Assembly (NCBI GenBank): GCA_965234475.1
Contig: OZ248397.1
Span: 434,001 to 498,000, forward strand
Reading direction: 5' to 3'
Source: Methylopumilus sp947499625
Lineage (GTDB): Bacteria; Pseudomonadota; Gammaproteobacteria; Burkholderiales; Methylophilaceae
Length of the DNA stretch: 64,000 bases
In this document: piece by piece, positions 1-8,677 of the stretch
Layout of the letters: the number at the start of each line of letters is the position of its first letter
Position numbering within the stretch: position 1 is the first letter of the stretch
Translations under genes and position numbers: made by a program
Notes under the pieces: model-generated
Seen by the model: the letters and a program-made list of their open reading frames with translations, nothing else
What the model was told of the DNA's origin: nothing
The model's database searches: none

Positions 1-1
1 T

Positions 2-553
2 TTATTAACTTTTGGTGGGGCCTATGCAGTGCTGCCTTATGTATATCAAGGTGTGGTGGAACATTACCATTGGATTTCACCACAGCAGATGATTGATGGT
101 TTAGCTTTAGGAGAAACAACGCCTGGCCCATTGATCATGGTGATTACTTTTATTGGATTTGTGAGTGGATGGGTAAATAACTTCATGCCAACTCTAAATC
201 CTATTTTCTCAGCATTACTTACAACTACTGCCGCTACATTTTTTACATTCTTACCCAGTTTTATTATGATTTTTGCAGGTGCTCCCTTAATAGAATCGAC
301 AAGAAAGAATATTAAATTTGCAGCACCTCTTACTGCAATTACTTCTGCAGTGGTGGGAGTAATTTTAAATCTAGCTTTATTCTTTGCTTATCATGTATTT
401 TGGAATGAAAAGGCATCGGCTATTAGTTATGCATCAATACTAATTACTCTTATTTCTTTAATTGCTTTAATAAGATTTAAAGTGAATACCTTATATGTAA
501 TTTTTGCGAGCTGTATCGTAGGAATAGTTTTATCTACTTTAAATATAAGCTAG
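2..553 (+). CDS. chrA: Chromate transporter ChrA, C-terminal part (5' end outside window)
   Basis: The reading frame is open from the window edge, so the N-terminal half lies upstream. What is visible begins with LLTFGGAYAVLPYV and continues with LALGETTPGPLIMVITFIGF, the signature of the second CHR domain of the chromate ion transporter family. Several hydrophobic segments follow, ending in a membrane helix near the C-terminus. Family members are inner-membrane proteins that export chromate, usually about 400 residues long; about 183 are seen here. The gene runs towards the small metal-related group that starts at 674. A repeat-family tail begins only a few bases after the stop codon. Confidence 0.88.
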   Translation, partial: LLTFGGAYAVLPYVYQGVVEHYHWISPQQMIDGLALGETTPGPLIMVITFIGFVSGWVNNFMPTLNPIFSALLTTTAATFFTFLPSFIMIFAGAPLIESTRKNIKFAAPLTAITSAVVGVILNLALFFAYHVFWNEKASAISYASILITLISLIALIRFKVNTLYVIFASCIVGIVLSTLNIS

Positions 554-559
554 GCAGAA

Positions 560-630
560 GGTTTGGCTAGGGGATTTTACCGAGACTGGAATAGGGGCGT
601 GCTGCAAAATATCCGGAATCCGGAGATTTT
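560..630 (+). repeat. Dispersed intergenic repeat, body plus TCCGGA tail
   Basis: This stretch matches the right half of the repeat family found at 12.7, 41.7, 46.9 and 48.6 kb: a GGGGATTTT block, then GGAATAGGGGCGTG and the tail ATCCGGAATCCGGAGATTTT. The tRNA-like left part is absent. It sits directly after the chrA stop and before the next gene. Confidence 0.8.
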
Positions 631-673
631 GGATGATGTTGAACTTTCAACAACAAAAGTGTATCTTAAAAGT

Positions 674-1042
674 ATGAAAGCTATTAAAAACTATTTAATT
701 TTATGTTTGTTGCTTGTTTTGCCTCTTCAGAGCATTGCAGCTACCTTCCAGCTTGTCTGCCAGAACACTCATAAAACTTCAGTGGCTAATGAAAAAAACA
801 TGAGTCATTGCCATCAAACTCAAGCTAAAGCTATAGAGCATAAACAATCAAAAGAAGCTCAAGGTCATAACACTTCAAATCATTGCCTATCATTTTGCGC
901 GCAAGCAAGTATGGCTGCATTAATTCAAGATACTGTTATGTTGTCTTCTCAAAATAACGATATCGTTTTTAAGCAGTATATACATCATTACGATTCTGTA
1001 ATTCCCCCTAGTATCCAAAGACCACCCATTAGCTTTTCTTAA
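674..1042 (+). CDS. Small exported Cys/His-rich protein, DUF2946-like
   Basis: I chose the ATG at 674 because it begins a clear signal peptide (MKAIKNYLILCLLLVLPL then ALA-like SIAA); an upstream TTG would translate through a repeat element. The mature part is rich in His and Cys (SHCHQT, NHCLSFCAQ) and ends with a Pro-rich IPPSIQRPPISFS tail. The same layout, a signal peptide, a central Cys pair and a Pro-rich end, occurs in two other small genes of this window (48753 and 60342), both directly before a TonB receptor. DUF2946-type proteins are linked to metal uptake. Here the next genes are an outer-membrane barrel, an HMA protein and a MerT-like protein, so a periplasmic metal role is a reasonable inference. 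No function is proven. Confidence 0.6.
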   Translation: MKAIKNYLILCLLLVLPLQSIAATFQLVCQNTHKTSVANEKNMSHCHQTQAKAIEHKQSKEAQGHNTSNHCLSFCAQASMAALIQDTVMLSSQNNDIVFKQYIHHYDSVIPPSIQRPPISFS

Positions 1043-1093
1043 AAATTGAGTTGGGCTTAATTTAAGCCTTATTTTTATTACTTAAGGAAATCT

Positions 1094-1753
1094 ATGTTTA
1101 CTTGTAACTTTAGATTATGGGTAATCCCCTTAATCTTACTATCAAGTCATCTAGTATTCGCAGCGCCTATGGGTTTTGAGGGTTCTGTGATGACTATGGT
1201 GGACTTCAATCAAAATTGGCGTGAAGTGGGATTCAATTATGCAATTACATCACGTGATGCTTTGGGATTAACACATCTTGAGTTTCGTTCAGATGATTAC
1301 AAAGATAAACGTGAAGTAGATACGCTTAATTACACACGTCTATTATCTCGTTGGAATTCAACCGATGCTCAAAGTAATCTTTGGCTATTTATAGGGATAG
1401 GTGAGATAAGAGGAAGTGCTAATAATCAAAGTATAGATAGTAAAGGCATTGCTTCACCAGGCTTTCAGTTTGATTATGAAACGACGCGCATTTACTTTGC
1501 GGCTACTCATAAACTTTACCGAGCTTCAAATTTAAATCACGACAACACATCAATTCGTGCTGGTTTTTCTTTTTATGAGGCCGAATACAATGAGACGCAA
1601 CCGTGGTTTATTTTAGAGACTAAATATACCAATCAAATATCTGACAAGATTGAAGTGATACCTATGTTAAGACTTATTAATAAAAATATCTTTGTTGAGG
1701 GGGGCATGAACAATAGTGGCCAACCTCGTTTAAATCTTATGTATACATTTTAA
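1094..1753 (+). CDS. Outer-membrane beta-barrel protein of unknown function
   Basis: The protein starts with a signal peptide (MFTCNFRLWVIPLILLSSHLVFA, cleavage before APMGFEG) and continues with alternating polar and hydrophobic strands. It ends in LNLMYTF, a typical C-terminal Phe signal for outer-membrane barrel assembly. It has about 219 residues, room for a barrel of roughly eight to ten strands. It lies between the Cys/His-rich protein and an HMA-domain protein with short gaps (51 and 9 bases), which suggests one transcript and a metal-related role. I recognise no specific family; the call rests on signal peptide, strand pattern and terminal Phe. Confidence 0.6.
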   Translation: MFTCNFRLWVIPLILLSSHLVFAAPMGFEGSVMTMVDFNQNWREVGFNYAITSRDALGLTHLEFRSDDYKDKREVDTLNYTRLLSRWNSTDAQSNLWLFIGIGEIRGSANNQSIDSKGIASPGFQFDYETTRIYFAATHKLYRASNLNHDNTSIRAGFSFYEAEYNETQPWFILETKYTNQISDKIEVIPMLRLINKNIFVEGGMNNSGQPRLNLMYTF

Positions 1754-1762
1754 GGAGTTTTT

Positions 1763-2089
1763 ATGAAACATTTATTATTAGTAGTCAGTTTGGGATTATT
1801 TTTAACAAGTTTGAGTGGCTTTGCGACACCATCTTACAAAGTGACTGTGAATGGCATGGTATGTTCTTTTTGTGCGCAAGGCATTGAAAAGAAAATGAAA
1901 GCCTTAAGCGAAACAAAAGATATATATGTTGGACTAAAGAATCGTCTAGTGGTAGTTGAAGTAAAAGAAGGCTTAACTTTATCTCAAGATGTCATTAGAA
2001 AAATCATTAAGGATGCAGGCTATGAAGTTAAAAGTATTGAAGTAAGCGAGCATCCTATTGAGCACATCAAATCAGGTATGGATAAGTGA
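1763..2089 (+). CDS. Periplasmic heavy-metal-associated (HMA) domain protein, MerP-like
   Basis: A signal peptide (MKHLLLVVSLGLFLTSLSGFA) is followed by one HMA domain, residues about 24-95, with the metal-binding loop VNGMVCSFCAQGIEKK (GMxCxxC). The domain then shows the expected VVVEVKEG and IIKDAGYEV elements of the ferredoxin-like fold. Such proteins pass soft metals such as Cu or Hg to a membrane transporter. The stop codon overlaps the start of the next gene (TGATG), so the two are probably translationally coupled. A Shine-Dalgarno AAGGAG lies just upstream of the ATG. Which metal is carried cannot be read from the sequence. Confidence 0.85.
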   Translation: MKHLLLVVSLGLFLTSLSGFATPSYKVTVNGMVCSFCAQGIEKKMKALSETKDIYVGLKNRLVVVEVKEGLTLSQDVIRKIIKDAGYEVKSIEVSEHPIEHIKSGMDK

Positions 2090-2487
2090 TGCCAAAAAAA
2101 TATTTAGATCCAAAGTTAATTAAAACCAAGCATATATCTTTGCTAACTTTGTTTACGTCGGGAGGCACGCTCATTTGTTGTGCTTTACCAGCGTTATTAG
2201 TAAGTTTGGGTGCAGGTGCTGTTATGGCATCTGTGGTGAGCTCTGTGCCACAAATTGTTTGGTTTTCAGAACATAAATTAGGTGTGTTTATATTTGCAGG
2301 GGTGATGTTATCGATATCTGGTTTTTTACAGTGGCAAGCTAGATCTTTGCCTTGTCCAAGCGATAAGGACTTAGCCGATCTTTGTAATAAAACGAGAGTA
2401 AATTCATTCAGAATATATATTTTTTCTGTGAGTGTATTTTTGATAGGCGGGTTTATGGCTTTTCTAGCGCCACTGTTATTCAGTTAG
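2089..2487 (+). CDS. MerT-like small membrane protein with a Cys pair
   Basis: I start at the ATG at 2089, which overlaps the preceding stop (TGATG); a GTG three bases earlier is possible. The protein has about three membrane helices. The first contains LICCALPALLVSLGAGAV, resembling the Cys-Cys pair in helix 1 of MerT-type metal transporters. A second Cys-containing stretch (SLPCPSDKDLADLC) lies between helices 2 and 3. Together with the upstream HMA protein it makes a MerP/MerT-like pair. Mercury is not certain: there is no merR or merA in view, so copper or another soft metal is equally likely. Confidence 0.6.
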   Translation: MPKKYLDPKLIKTKHISLLTLFTSGGTLICCALPALLVSLGAGAVMASVVSSVPQIVWFSEHKLGVFIFAGVMLSISGFLQWQARSLPCPSDKDLADLCNKTRVNSFRIYIFSVSVFLIGGFMAFLAPLLFS

Positions 2488-2658
2488 TTTTTTTCGCGGT
2501 GGCTGATTTATTGTATAACAGAATTAGCAGTGAATTTAGTTCAAATTATATTAAGCGATTGAGTATGTTTGCTAACAATAGTTGTTATATCATAGTGATA
2601 TTAAATAACATATGTACTAGCCCGTTTGGTATCCACCGTAAAAGTTGATTGATTGAAG

Positions 2659-3984
2659 ATGAATAAAATAGACGTAGTTATTATTGGCTCTGGCATAGCT
2701 GGGATAACAACAGCATATTACTTACAAAAAAATTTCCCTAATCTTACCTATGTGATAATTGAGGCAAGAAGTGATCTTGGTGGTACTTGGGATCAGATGA
2801 AGTTCCCGGGGGTTCGTTCAGATACTGATATGTATACCTACGGGTTCAGCTTTAATCCTTGGCAGGGATCAATAATAGCTCAGGGAAGAGACATCAAAGC
2901 CTATTTAACTGATACTGCAAAAAAGTTTAATATCAGAGAGCACATATTATTTGATACAAAGGTCACATCATTATCCTGGAGTGATACCCAATGGACTGCA
3001 AGAACCAGCCGTAAAGATTTCACCAGTAAATATGTTATTTGCTGCACGGGTTCGCGTGATTATACAAACCCTAATTTTCCCAAGTTTAAAGATGAAAAAA
3101 AATACCAAGGAGAGATTGTACATACCCAAGATTGGGGAGATGTGGAGTTTAAAGATAAGAGTGTAGCTATTATTGGAAGCGGGTGCACGGCTGTTACCAT
3201 GACGCCGGCAATTGTAAAAGAAGCTAAGAAGGTAACATTAATACAACGAAGTGCTGCGTGGATTGTAAATGTAGATGGTAAGGAAAAATCAACACGCCGC
3301 TTTAAAACATTTGAAACCTTAATGGATTATTTTCATAGCAGGCTTTTTAAAAAATCATATAAAAAAATGATTATTGCTCGCTACCCTTATTACAATAACA
3401 CTAACGTACCTTCTTATGATTACTGGGATCAGCGGCCTGCTTGTAGCTTAGATAATGATTATTTTAATGCTGTAGAGCTAAGTAAAGTATCTGTAGAACA
3501 CCAAGAGGTTAGTAATTTCGAAAAAAATGGTATTAAGTTAAAAAATGGAAAAGTTATTGAATGTGATCTTACCATTATGGCCACAGGTCTTAACGCGCAA
3601 TTGCTAGGCGGCATTGATATCTTAGTTAACAACAAAAAAATACATATGAATGATAAGAGTTGGTATAGGGGGATGATGTTTAGTGGGATACCGAATCTTT
3701 TTGCACATACTGGATATATCAATTTTAGCTGGACTGCTAGATGCGAAATAGTTAGTCAGCGTATTTGCCGAACACTCAAGTATATGGAGAAAAAGAGATT
3801 AGTGAGTTGCACCCCTAAATACTTGGGTAAAAAATCAAAGCCATCAATAGAAGCAAATTATGTATTACGATCATTAGACAAATTTCCTAATCGAACTTAT
3901 AAATTTTATAACTCAAATTACTACATAGATTATCTAATTTTTAAATGGACAAGAATTAATGACGGAGCAGTAGATTTCAAATGA
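2659..3984 (+). CDS. Flavin-containing monooxygenase, Baeyer-Villiger type
   Basis: The N-terminus carries an FAD-binding Rossmann motif (VVIIGSGIAGITTAYYL) and GGTWDQMKFPGVRSDTDMYTYGF, typical of Baeyer-Villiger and related monooxygenases. A second dinucleotide motif, VAIIGSGCTAVTM, near residue 170 would bind NADPH. Just before it, YQGEIVHTQDWGD fits the family fingerprint FxGxxxHxxxW in a relaxed form. MATGLNA follows at about 310. Its 441 residues resemble EthA-like enzymes. I chose the ATG at 2659 over an in-frame TTG six bases upstream. It is followed 8 bases later by a MetY-like gene, so an organosulfur substrate is conceivable, but this is inference. Confidence 0.8.
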   Translation: MNKIDVVIIGSGIAGITTAYYLQKNFPNLTYVIIEARSDLGGTWDQMKFPGVRSDTDMYTYGFSFNPWQGSIIAQGRDIKAYLTDTAKKFNIREHILFDTKVTSLSWSDTQWTARTSRKDFTSKYVICCTGSRDYTNPNFPKFKDEKKYQGEIVHTQDWGDVEFKDKSVAIIGSGCTAVTMTPAIVKEAKKVTLIQRSAAWIVNVDGKEKSTRRFKTFETLMDYFHSRLFKKSYKKMIIARYPYYNNTNVPSYDYWDQRPACSLDNDYFNAVELSKVSVEHQEVSNFEKNGIKLKNGKVIECDLTIMATGLNAQLLGGIDILVNNKKIHMNDKSWYRGMMFSGIPNLFAHTGYINFSWTARCEIVSQRICRTLKYMEKKRLVSCTPKYLGKKSKPSIEANYVLRSLDKFPNRTYKFYNSNYYIDYLIFKWTRINDGAVDFK

Positions 3985-3991
3985 TAGTTAA

Positions 3992-5281
3992 ATGGATACA
4001 CTTATGAAACTTGAAACAATAGCGCTACATCATGGTTATGATTCAGATAAAAATGACCAAAAAGCAGCAACAACACCAATCTATCAAACCTCAGGATTTA
4101 CCATTGACGACACGCAGCATGGCGCAGACTTATTTGACCTTAAGGTCGAAGGAAACATTTATTCAAGAATAGGTAATCCTACTAACGATGTACTTGAAAA
4201 AAGAGTCGCGGCAATGGAAGGGGGGATTGGAGCGCTGTCTCTTGCCTCTGGTATGGCGGCAATCACTTATGCTATCCAGTGTATTGCAAGATCTGGGGAT
4301 AATATTGTGAGTACCAATCAGCTATACGGAGGGACATATAACTGTTTTATGCATAGCTTCCCTAAGCAGGGCATTACTGTGAAAATGGTTGATGGAGCAG
4401 ACTTTAAGGGTTTGGATGAGGCAATAGATGAAAATACTAAGGCTATTTATTGCGAATCAATTGGCAATCCTTTAGGCAATATTATTGATCTAAAGAAGTT
4501 TGCAGATATTGCGCATAAACATGGTATCCCTTTGATTGTTGATAATACGGTAGCCACACCTTATCTATGCAGACCTATTGATTTTGGAGCGGACATTGTT
4601 ATTCACTCCCTTACAAAATATATAGATGGTCATGGGGCGACGATTGGAGGAATCATTGTTGATTCCGGAAAATTTGATTGGGTTAAAGAGGCAAAGAAAT
4701 ATCCAATGCTTAATGAACCAGACCCTTCTTACCATGGAGTTATATATACGGAACATTTTGGCCCTGCTGCGTTTATTGCTTGTTGTCGGGTTGTTCCTTT
4801 AAGAGAATCAGGAGCCTGCTTATCACCCCATAGCGCTTTTTTAATCATGTTAGGGCTTGAATCATTAGGCGTAAGGATGGAGCGACATTGCCAAAATGCC
4901 CTTGCGTTAGCCACATACCTTGAAAACCACGAACGAGTGGAATGGGTAAATTATGCTGCTCTGCCTAACGATAAGTATCATGATGTTTGTAAAAAAATAA
5001 CCAATGGCCAGGCCTCAGGCATCATCAGTTTTGGCATTAAGGGTGGAAGTGAGGCAGCAGCTAGATTTATTGACGCACTTCAAATAATTTTGAGGGTGCT
5101 TAGTATGGGGGATGCTAAATCACTCGCATGCCATCCAGCATCAACCTTACATAGACAATTAACCCCAAAACAAAAAGTTTTGGCTGGTGTTAGTGAAGAT
5201 TTGATAAGAATTTCAGTAGGTATTGAGCATATTGATGACATCATTGGGGATGTTGAACAAGCAATTGAGGCTTCAAAATAA
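3992..5281 (+). CDS. O-acetylhomoserine sulfhydrylase / Cys-Met metabolism PLP enzyme
   Basis: This is a Cys/Met metabolism PLP-dependent enzyme of about 429 residues, the usual size of O-acetylhomoserine aminocarboxypropyltransferase (MetY). Recognisable stretches are TTPIYQTSGF and YSRIGNPTNDVLEKRVAAMEGG near the N-terminus. The PLP lysine lies in HSLTKYIDGHG, preceded by VIVDNTVATPYLCRP-like sequence. The C-terminal part has LGDAKSLACHPASTLHRQL and the ISVGIEHIDDIIGDVEQA ending. It would make homocysteine from O-acetylhomoserine and sulfide or a thiol. The ATG at 4004 (MKLETIALHHG) is an alternative start. Its position between a monooxygenase and a peroxiredoxin suggests sulfur scavenging. 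Confidence 0.85.
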   Translation: MDTLMKLETIALHHGYDSDKNDQKAATTPIYQTSGFTIDDTQHGADLFDLKVEGNIYSRIGNPTNDVLEKRVAAMEGGIGALSLASGMAAITYAIQCIARSGDNIVSTNQLYGGTYNCFMHSFPKQGITVKMVDGADFKGLDEAIDENTKAIYCESIGNPLGNIIDLKKFADIAHKHGIPLIVDNTVATPYLCRPIDFGADIVIHSLTKYIDGHGATIGGIIVDSGKFDWVKEAKKYPMLNEPDPSYHGVIYTEHFGPAAFIACCRVVPLRESGACLSPHSAFLIMLGLESLGVRMERHCQNALALATYLENHERVEWVNYAALPNDKYHDVCKKITNGQASGIISFGIKGGSEAAARFIDALQIILRVLSMGDAKSLACHPASTLHRQLTPKQKVLAGVSEDLIRISVGIEHIDDIIGDVEQAIEASK

Positions 5282-5305
5282 TAGCTTTCTTTGAGGTTCA
5301 ATATT

Positions 5306-5343
5306 CTTAAGAGTCCGCTGCTCTCGCAGCTGGGCCTGTGCTA
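5306..5343 (-). repeat. Degenerate tRNA-half repeat fragment
   Basis: TTAAGAGTCCGCTGCTC matches the reverse-strand tRNA-like end of the repeat family at 41.8, 43.7 and 46.9 kb. It then decays (CGCAGCTGGGCCTGTGCTAA). No body or tail follows. It lies in the gap before the peroxiredoxin gene. Confidence 0.6.
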
Positions 5344-5379
5344 ACATTAAAATCTTAAGAATTAACAAAGGAATTTATT

Positions 5380-6033
5380 GTGTCTATACGTATAGGCGAT
5401 GAAGCGCCAAATTTTAAAGCAAAAACTACTGATGGCCTTATTGATTTCCATCAATGGATTGGAGATCGTTGGGCTATTCTATTTTCCCATCCTAAAGATT
5501 TCACACCAGTTTGTACGACGGAATTAGGTTATGTTGCAAAATTAAAACCCGAATTCGATAAAAGAAATACAAAAGCTATTGGGTTAAGCATAGATCCTGT
5601 AAGTGATCACGAAAGATGGATTGCCGATATCGCTGAGACACAAGGGTATGCAGTAAACTACCCTTTAATTGGTGACGATGATTTAGTGGTAGCAAAACTG
5701 TATGACATGATTCATCCAAACGCCGGTGGTGGGCCAAGAACAGCGCAAGATAATGCGACTATTAGATCTGTTTTTATTATTGGGCCTGATAAAAAGATTA
5801 AAGCAATGCTTATTTATCCAATGAGCGCAGGTAGAAACTTCGATGAAATTTTAAGATTACTTGATGCGATACAACTTAATGCAAAACATCAAGTGGCTAC
5901 ACCAGTGAATTGGAGAGATGGAGATGATGTCATTATTCCTCCTAATGTTTCTAACGAAGATGCACAAAAAAAATACCCAAGCGGATTTAAAACAATCAAG
6001 CCATATTTAAGAGTCGTTTCACAACCTAAGTAA
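5380..6033 (+). CDS. 1-Cys peroxiredoxin (Prx6 type)
   Basis: The peroxidatic Cys45 lies in SHPKDFTPVCTTELG, the Prx6/AhpC-TSA motif. The length (217 residues) and the extended C-terminal half (IRSVFIIGPDKKIKAMLIYPMSAGRNFDEILRLLDA, then TPVNWRDGDDVIIPP) are those of 1-Cys Prx6-type peroxiredoxins. These reduce hydroperoxides in the cytoplasm. The start is GTG at 5380, with AAAGGA at a suitable distance; no ATG is available. A rho-independent terminator follows. It may belong to the oxidative and light-damage defence seen elsewhere in the window. Confidence 0.92.
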   Translation: MSIRIGDEAPNFKAKTTDGLIDFHQWIGDRWAILFSHPKDFTPVCTTELGYVAKLKPEFDKRNTKAIGLSIDPVSDHERWIADIAETQGYAVNYPLIGDDDLVVAKLYDMIHPNAGGGPRTAQDNATIRSVFIIGPDKKIKAMLIYPMSAGRNFDEILRLLDAIQLNAKHQVATPVNWRDGDDVIIPPNVSNEDAQKKYPSGFKTIKPYLRVVSQPK

Positions 6034-6055
6034 CTTTAAATTTGAAATAATAAAA

Positions 6056-6082
6056 AAGCCCAACAAAATTGCTGGGCTTTCT
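6056..6082 (+). terminator. Rho-independent terminator after peroxiredoxin
   Basis: Inverted repeat AAGCCCA / TGGGCTT with a 10-base loop followed by T residues, 23 bases after the peroxiredoxin stop codon. Confidence 0.75.
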
Positions 6083-6125
6083 AATTCAAGCATAAAAATA
6101 AAAACAACTAGCTTAAGGTGCAAAT

Positions 6126-6863
6126 ATGAAAAAAGTATTGATCACTGGTGCTACTGGTGGCTTAGCTCAATCCTTGGTTGAAAACTTAACTAAAAATAAC
6201 TGGCAACTAGTTTTGGTGAGTAGAAATTCAGAAAAACTTGAAGAGATATACGGGGATAAACACACTCAAATTATTGCAGACTGCTCCAATTTCCAAGGGG
6301 TTAAAAAAATATTTGATGAAATTGCAGAAAGAAACATAACCTTAGATAGCTTAGCGCATTGTGTTGGCAATATCAGGCTTGGATCTCTTCATAGAACATC
6401 CGAAGCTGATTTCTTTGATTGTATTTCAACAAATCTATTTAGTGCATTCTTCACATTGTCAGGTTTTGTAGATCATTTAAAAAAATCATCTACTCATGGA
6501 TCAGCAGTTTTTGTTTCATCAGCAGCTGCCAGTATAGGCATTTCTAATCACGAAGTAATATCAGTAGCAAAGGGAGGGCTTGAGGCGCTTGTAAGGAGCT
6601 CTGCTGCGACATACGCTGCTTCCAATATCCGTATTAATGCAGTTTCCCCTGGAATTTTAGATACTCCCGCATCAGCAAATCTTTTGACTAGTGATCTAAT
6701 GAGAGAAATAGCTGCGAAACAGTATCCTATTAAGGGTATTGGAAGTGCCGAAGAAGTTGCTGATTTAATGGCTTGGTTGTTGTCTGAAAGGGCCCAAAGA
6801 GTCACAGGTCAAGTTTGGTCTATTGATGGTGGCTTTTCATGTATAAGACCCTTAGTAAAATAG
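6126..6863 (+). CDS. SDR-family oxidoreductase lacking the catalytic Tyr
   Basis: The protein begins with VLITGATGGLAQSL, a TGxxxGxx cofactor motif of short-chain dehydrogenases, and ends with VTGQVWSIDGGFSCI, the usual SDR C-terminus. The middle has INAVSPGILDTPAS. In classical SDRs the active site is Ser, then YxxxK. Here Ser132 and Lys149 are present, but the Tyr position is Ile145 (NHEVISVAKGG). That makes a standard ketone/alcohol redox reaction unlikely, or points to another acid. Length (245 residues) is normal. It follows the peroxiredoxin terminator and probably has its own promoter; the substrate is unknown. Confidence 0.85.
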   Translation: MKKVLITGATGGLAQSLVENLTKNNWQLVLVSRNSEKLEEIYGDKHTQIIADCSNFQGVKKIFDEIAERNITLDSLAHCVGNIRLGSLHRTSEADFFDCISTNLFSAFFTLSGFVDHLKKSSTHGSAVFVSSAAASIGISNHEVISVAKGGLEALVRSSAATYAASNIRINAVSPGILDTPASANLLTSDLMREIAAKQYPIKGIGSAEEVADLMAWLLSERAQRVTGQVWSIDGGFSCIRPLVK

Positions 6864-7026
6864 TTTAATAAAACCAGCAATATATTTTGATCAAAAAAGT
6901 AAACTAAAAATATCTATTATCGGCTCACTTATTGTCAAGACATCTTTCCAATAGACATGCGAATGTTATTAACTTTTGAGTAGTTTTTAATTCTTTTAAA
7001 GAAATAAATTTATAGGATGATTAATT

Positions 7027-7185
7027 ATGGAAGATAAGCGTTGTTGTGGTAGAGGAGTTTGTATAATAAATGCTGAAGGTATTTGTTGGTGTGGACAAAG
7101 ATGGGATGGTGAAAAAATGGTTTCAGTAAATGCAGATATAAAAAAAACGAAAGAATTTGATAAAAAAGATTTACCAAAAAAATAG
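7027..7185 (+). CDS. Small Cys-rich protein, unknown
   Basis: This 52-residue gene starts MEDKRCCGRGVCIINAEG and continues with ICWCGQRWDGEKM. Five Cys residues lie in the first 25 positions (CC, C, C-W-C), followed by a Lys-rich tail. The Cys arrangement suggests binding of a metal or an Fe-S cluster, but I do not recognise the family. AGGA lies about 10 bases upstream of the ATG. It runs towards, and ends 47 bases before, the convergent photolyase gene. Confidence 0.65.
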   Translation: MEDKRCCGRGVCIINAEGICWCGQRWDGEKMVSVNADIKKTKEFDKKDLPKK

Positions 7186-7232
7186 CTTCTAAATAACCTA
7201 AGAAAATCTAAGCAATTTGCCACAATACCGCG

Positions 7233-8516
7233 CTATCTGTTGAGCCACATTTTTTTATAGGTATTATTGGGGTCGTATTCAAGATTCTGTTTGTTTGTGT
7301 TAAATTTTCTTCCACCTCTTGGATCTGTTCCAAGTCCAGCAATATATAGCCAATTTCCTTGATTGCTATATACGTCATAATCAATTAACTGAGATTCGAA
7401 CCATAAGGCGCCTTTTCTCCAGTCACAACTAAGATCATAAATTAAATAACTTGCTACAATTTGCCTCATTCTGTTGGAAAGATATCCAGTAAATCTTAAT
7501 TCTTTCATACCTGCATCTATTAGATTATTTCCTGTTTCACCTTGTATCCACCTATTAAAATTTTCATCATTATGGCTTATCAAATTGTTATTATTACTTA
7601 GACCATTTTTAGAGTAGAGCTTTTTCCCAAATTTAAAATGAATAAATCTAAAATAATCACGCCATAAGAGCTCAAACCATATCCAATATGAGCTCTCGTT
7701 TGCACCATGCTGATTTTCAAATTCTTTTATTCTGAATGCAATATATCTAGCTGAAATTGAGCCTAAAGATAACCATGGTGAAAATTTTGTTGAGAAATTA
7801 ACTCCATAAAGTTGATTACGTGTTTCTTTATAAGTATGAGGTAGTTTTTTTATTAAATAATTTTCAAGATGAGCTAGTGCATTTTTTTCCCCGCCATAGA
7901 ATTGATTCTCTAAGTAAGGAAAAGAAGCATGTTTATATTTGATACTTGTAGGAAAATTAATATTTGAATTATATTCAATATTTTTATCTGGAAGAGGTGG
8001 AAGCTTTTCTGGGAGTAGTGTTGGTGCTTTTATTATAATTTCTTTTGCTTCAATTAATTTTCTGAAGTCTGTAAAAATATCTGGCATATTTTTCAGACCA
8101 AATGGAAGTTGTGTTGGCTCGATCATGGAAGATTGCCAAAATGTTTCAACAGGAATACCTATACTTCTTATAGAAGTTTCTTGATCTAGCTCTTCAGGAC
8201 TTATAATTTCTTCTAAGACAATTTTAGTTGCACCTATTGCTTCTGATATTCTCTTTACTTGCTCATAAATATTGCCATTCACTTCAAGAAGATCTGAATT
8301 AAGAGATTTAAGATTTTCTTTTAATTGATTTAATGCTTGCCTTAAAAAAGTTTGCCTATGAATACCAATTCTTTGGATATCCTTATAAACTAACTGATTA
8401 TTCGGATGACAGAACAAAGGTAATAAAACATCACTTTCAAGAGAAGCTTTTAGAAAGGCTGTATTATCGAATAAGCGTAAGTCATTCCTAAAACAGTAAA
8501 TAGTAATATTTTTCAC
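7233..8516 (-). CDS. Cryptochrome DASH / DNA photolyase family protein
   Basis: The N-terminal photolyase domain starts ITIYCFRNDLRLFDNTAFLKA. The FAD-binding domain has TKFSPWLSLGSISARYIA and SSYWIWFELLWRDYFRF, then GNNLIDAGMKELRFTGYLSNRMRQIVASYL and DWRKGALWFESQLIDYDVYSNQGNW. The C-terminus GGRKFNTNKQNLEYDPNN is characteristic of the Cry-DASH group. Length (427 residues) fits. Members bind FAD and a folate antenna and repair cyclobutane dimers in single-stranded DNA or act as light sensors. It sits in a window with a second, FeS-type photolyase (28624-30153) and two rhodopsins, consistent with life in sunlit water. Confidence 0.93.
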   Translation of the reverse strand: MKNITIYCFRNDLRLFDNTAFLKASLESDVLLPLFCHPNNQLVYKDIQRIGIHRQTFLRQALNQLKENLKSLNSDLLEVNGNIYEQVKRISEAIGATKIVLEEIISPEELDQETSIRSIGIPVETFWQSSMIEPTQLPFGLKNMPDIFTDFRKLIEAKEIIIKAPTLLPEKLPPLPDKNIEYNSNINFPTSIKYKHASFPYLENQFYGGEKNALAHLENYLIKKLPHTYKETRNQLYGVNFSTKFSPWLSLGSISARYIAFRIKEFENQHGANESSYWIWFELLWRDYFRFIHFKFGKKLYSKNGLSNNNNLISHNDENFNRWIQGETGNNLIDAGMKELRFTGYLSNRMRQIVASYLIYDLSCDWRKGALWFESQLIDYDVYSNQGNWLYIAGLGTDPRGGRKFNTNKQNLEYDPNNTYKKMWLNR

Positions 8517-8677
8517 TTATTTTCTAGCTTTTTAATGGATTTATACATAAAAATACATCAGAGTTAAGATTATGAATATTACTAGATTTATTTGGTTTTT
8601 AGAGATGCCAGTAGGGTAAATGTAGCAGGTTCAAAAAGGGGTGCGTTAAAACCTTAACAATTCTATAAAATAAGAAA

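Noticed and set aside
563..673. N-terminal extension of the Cys/His-rich protein
   Set aside because: The extension is repeat-element sequence; the signal peptide begins at 674.
2089..2487. Definite mercury resistance operon
   Set aside because: No merR, merA or other mer gene; the HMA/MerT-like pair fits several metals.
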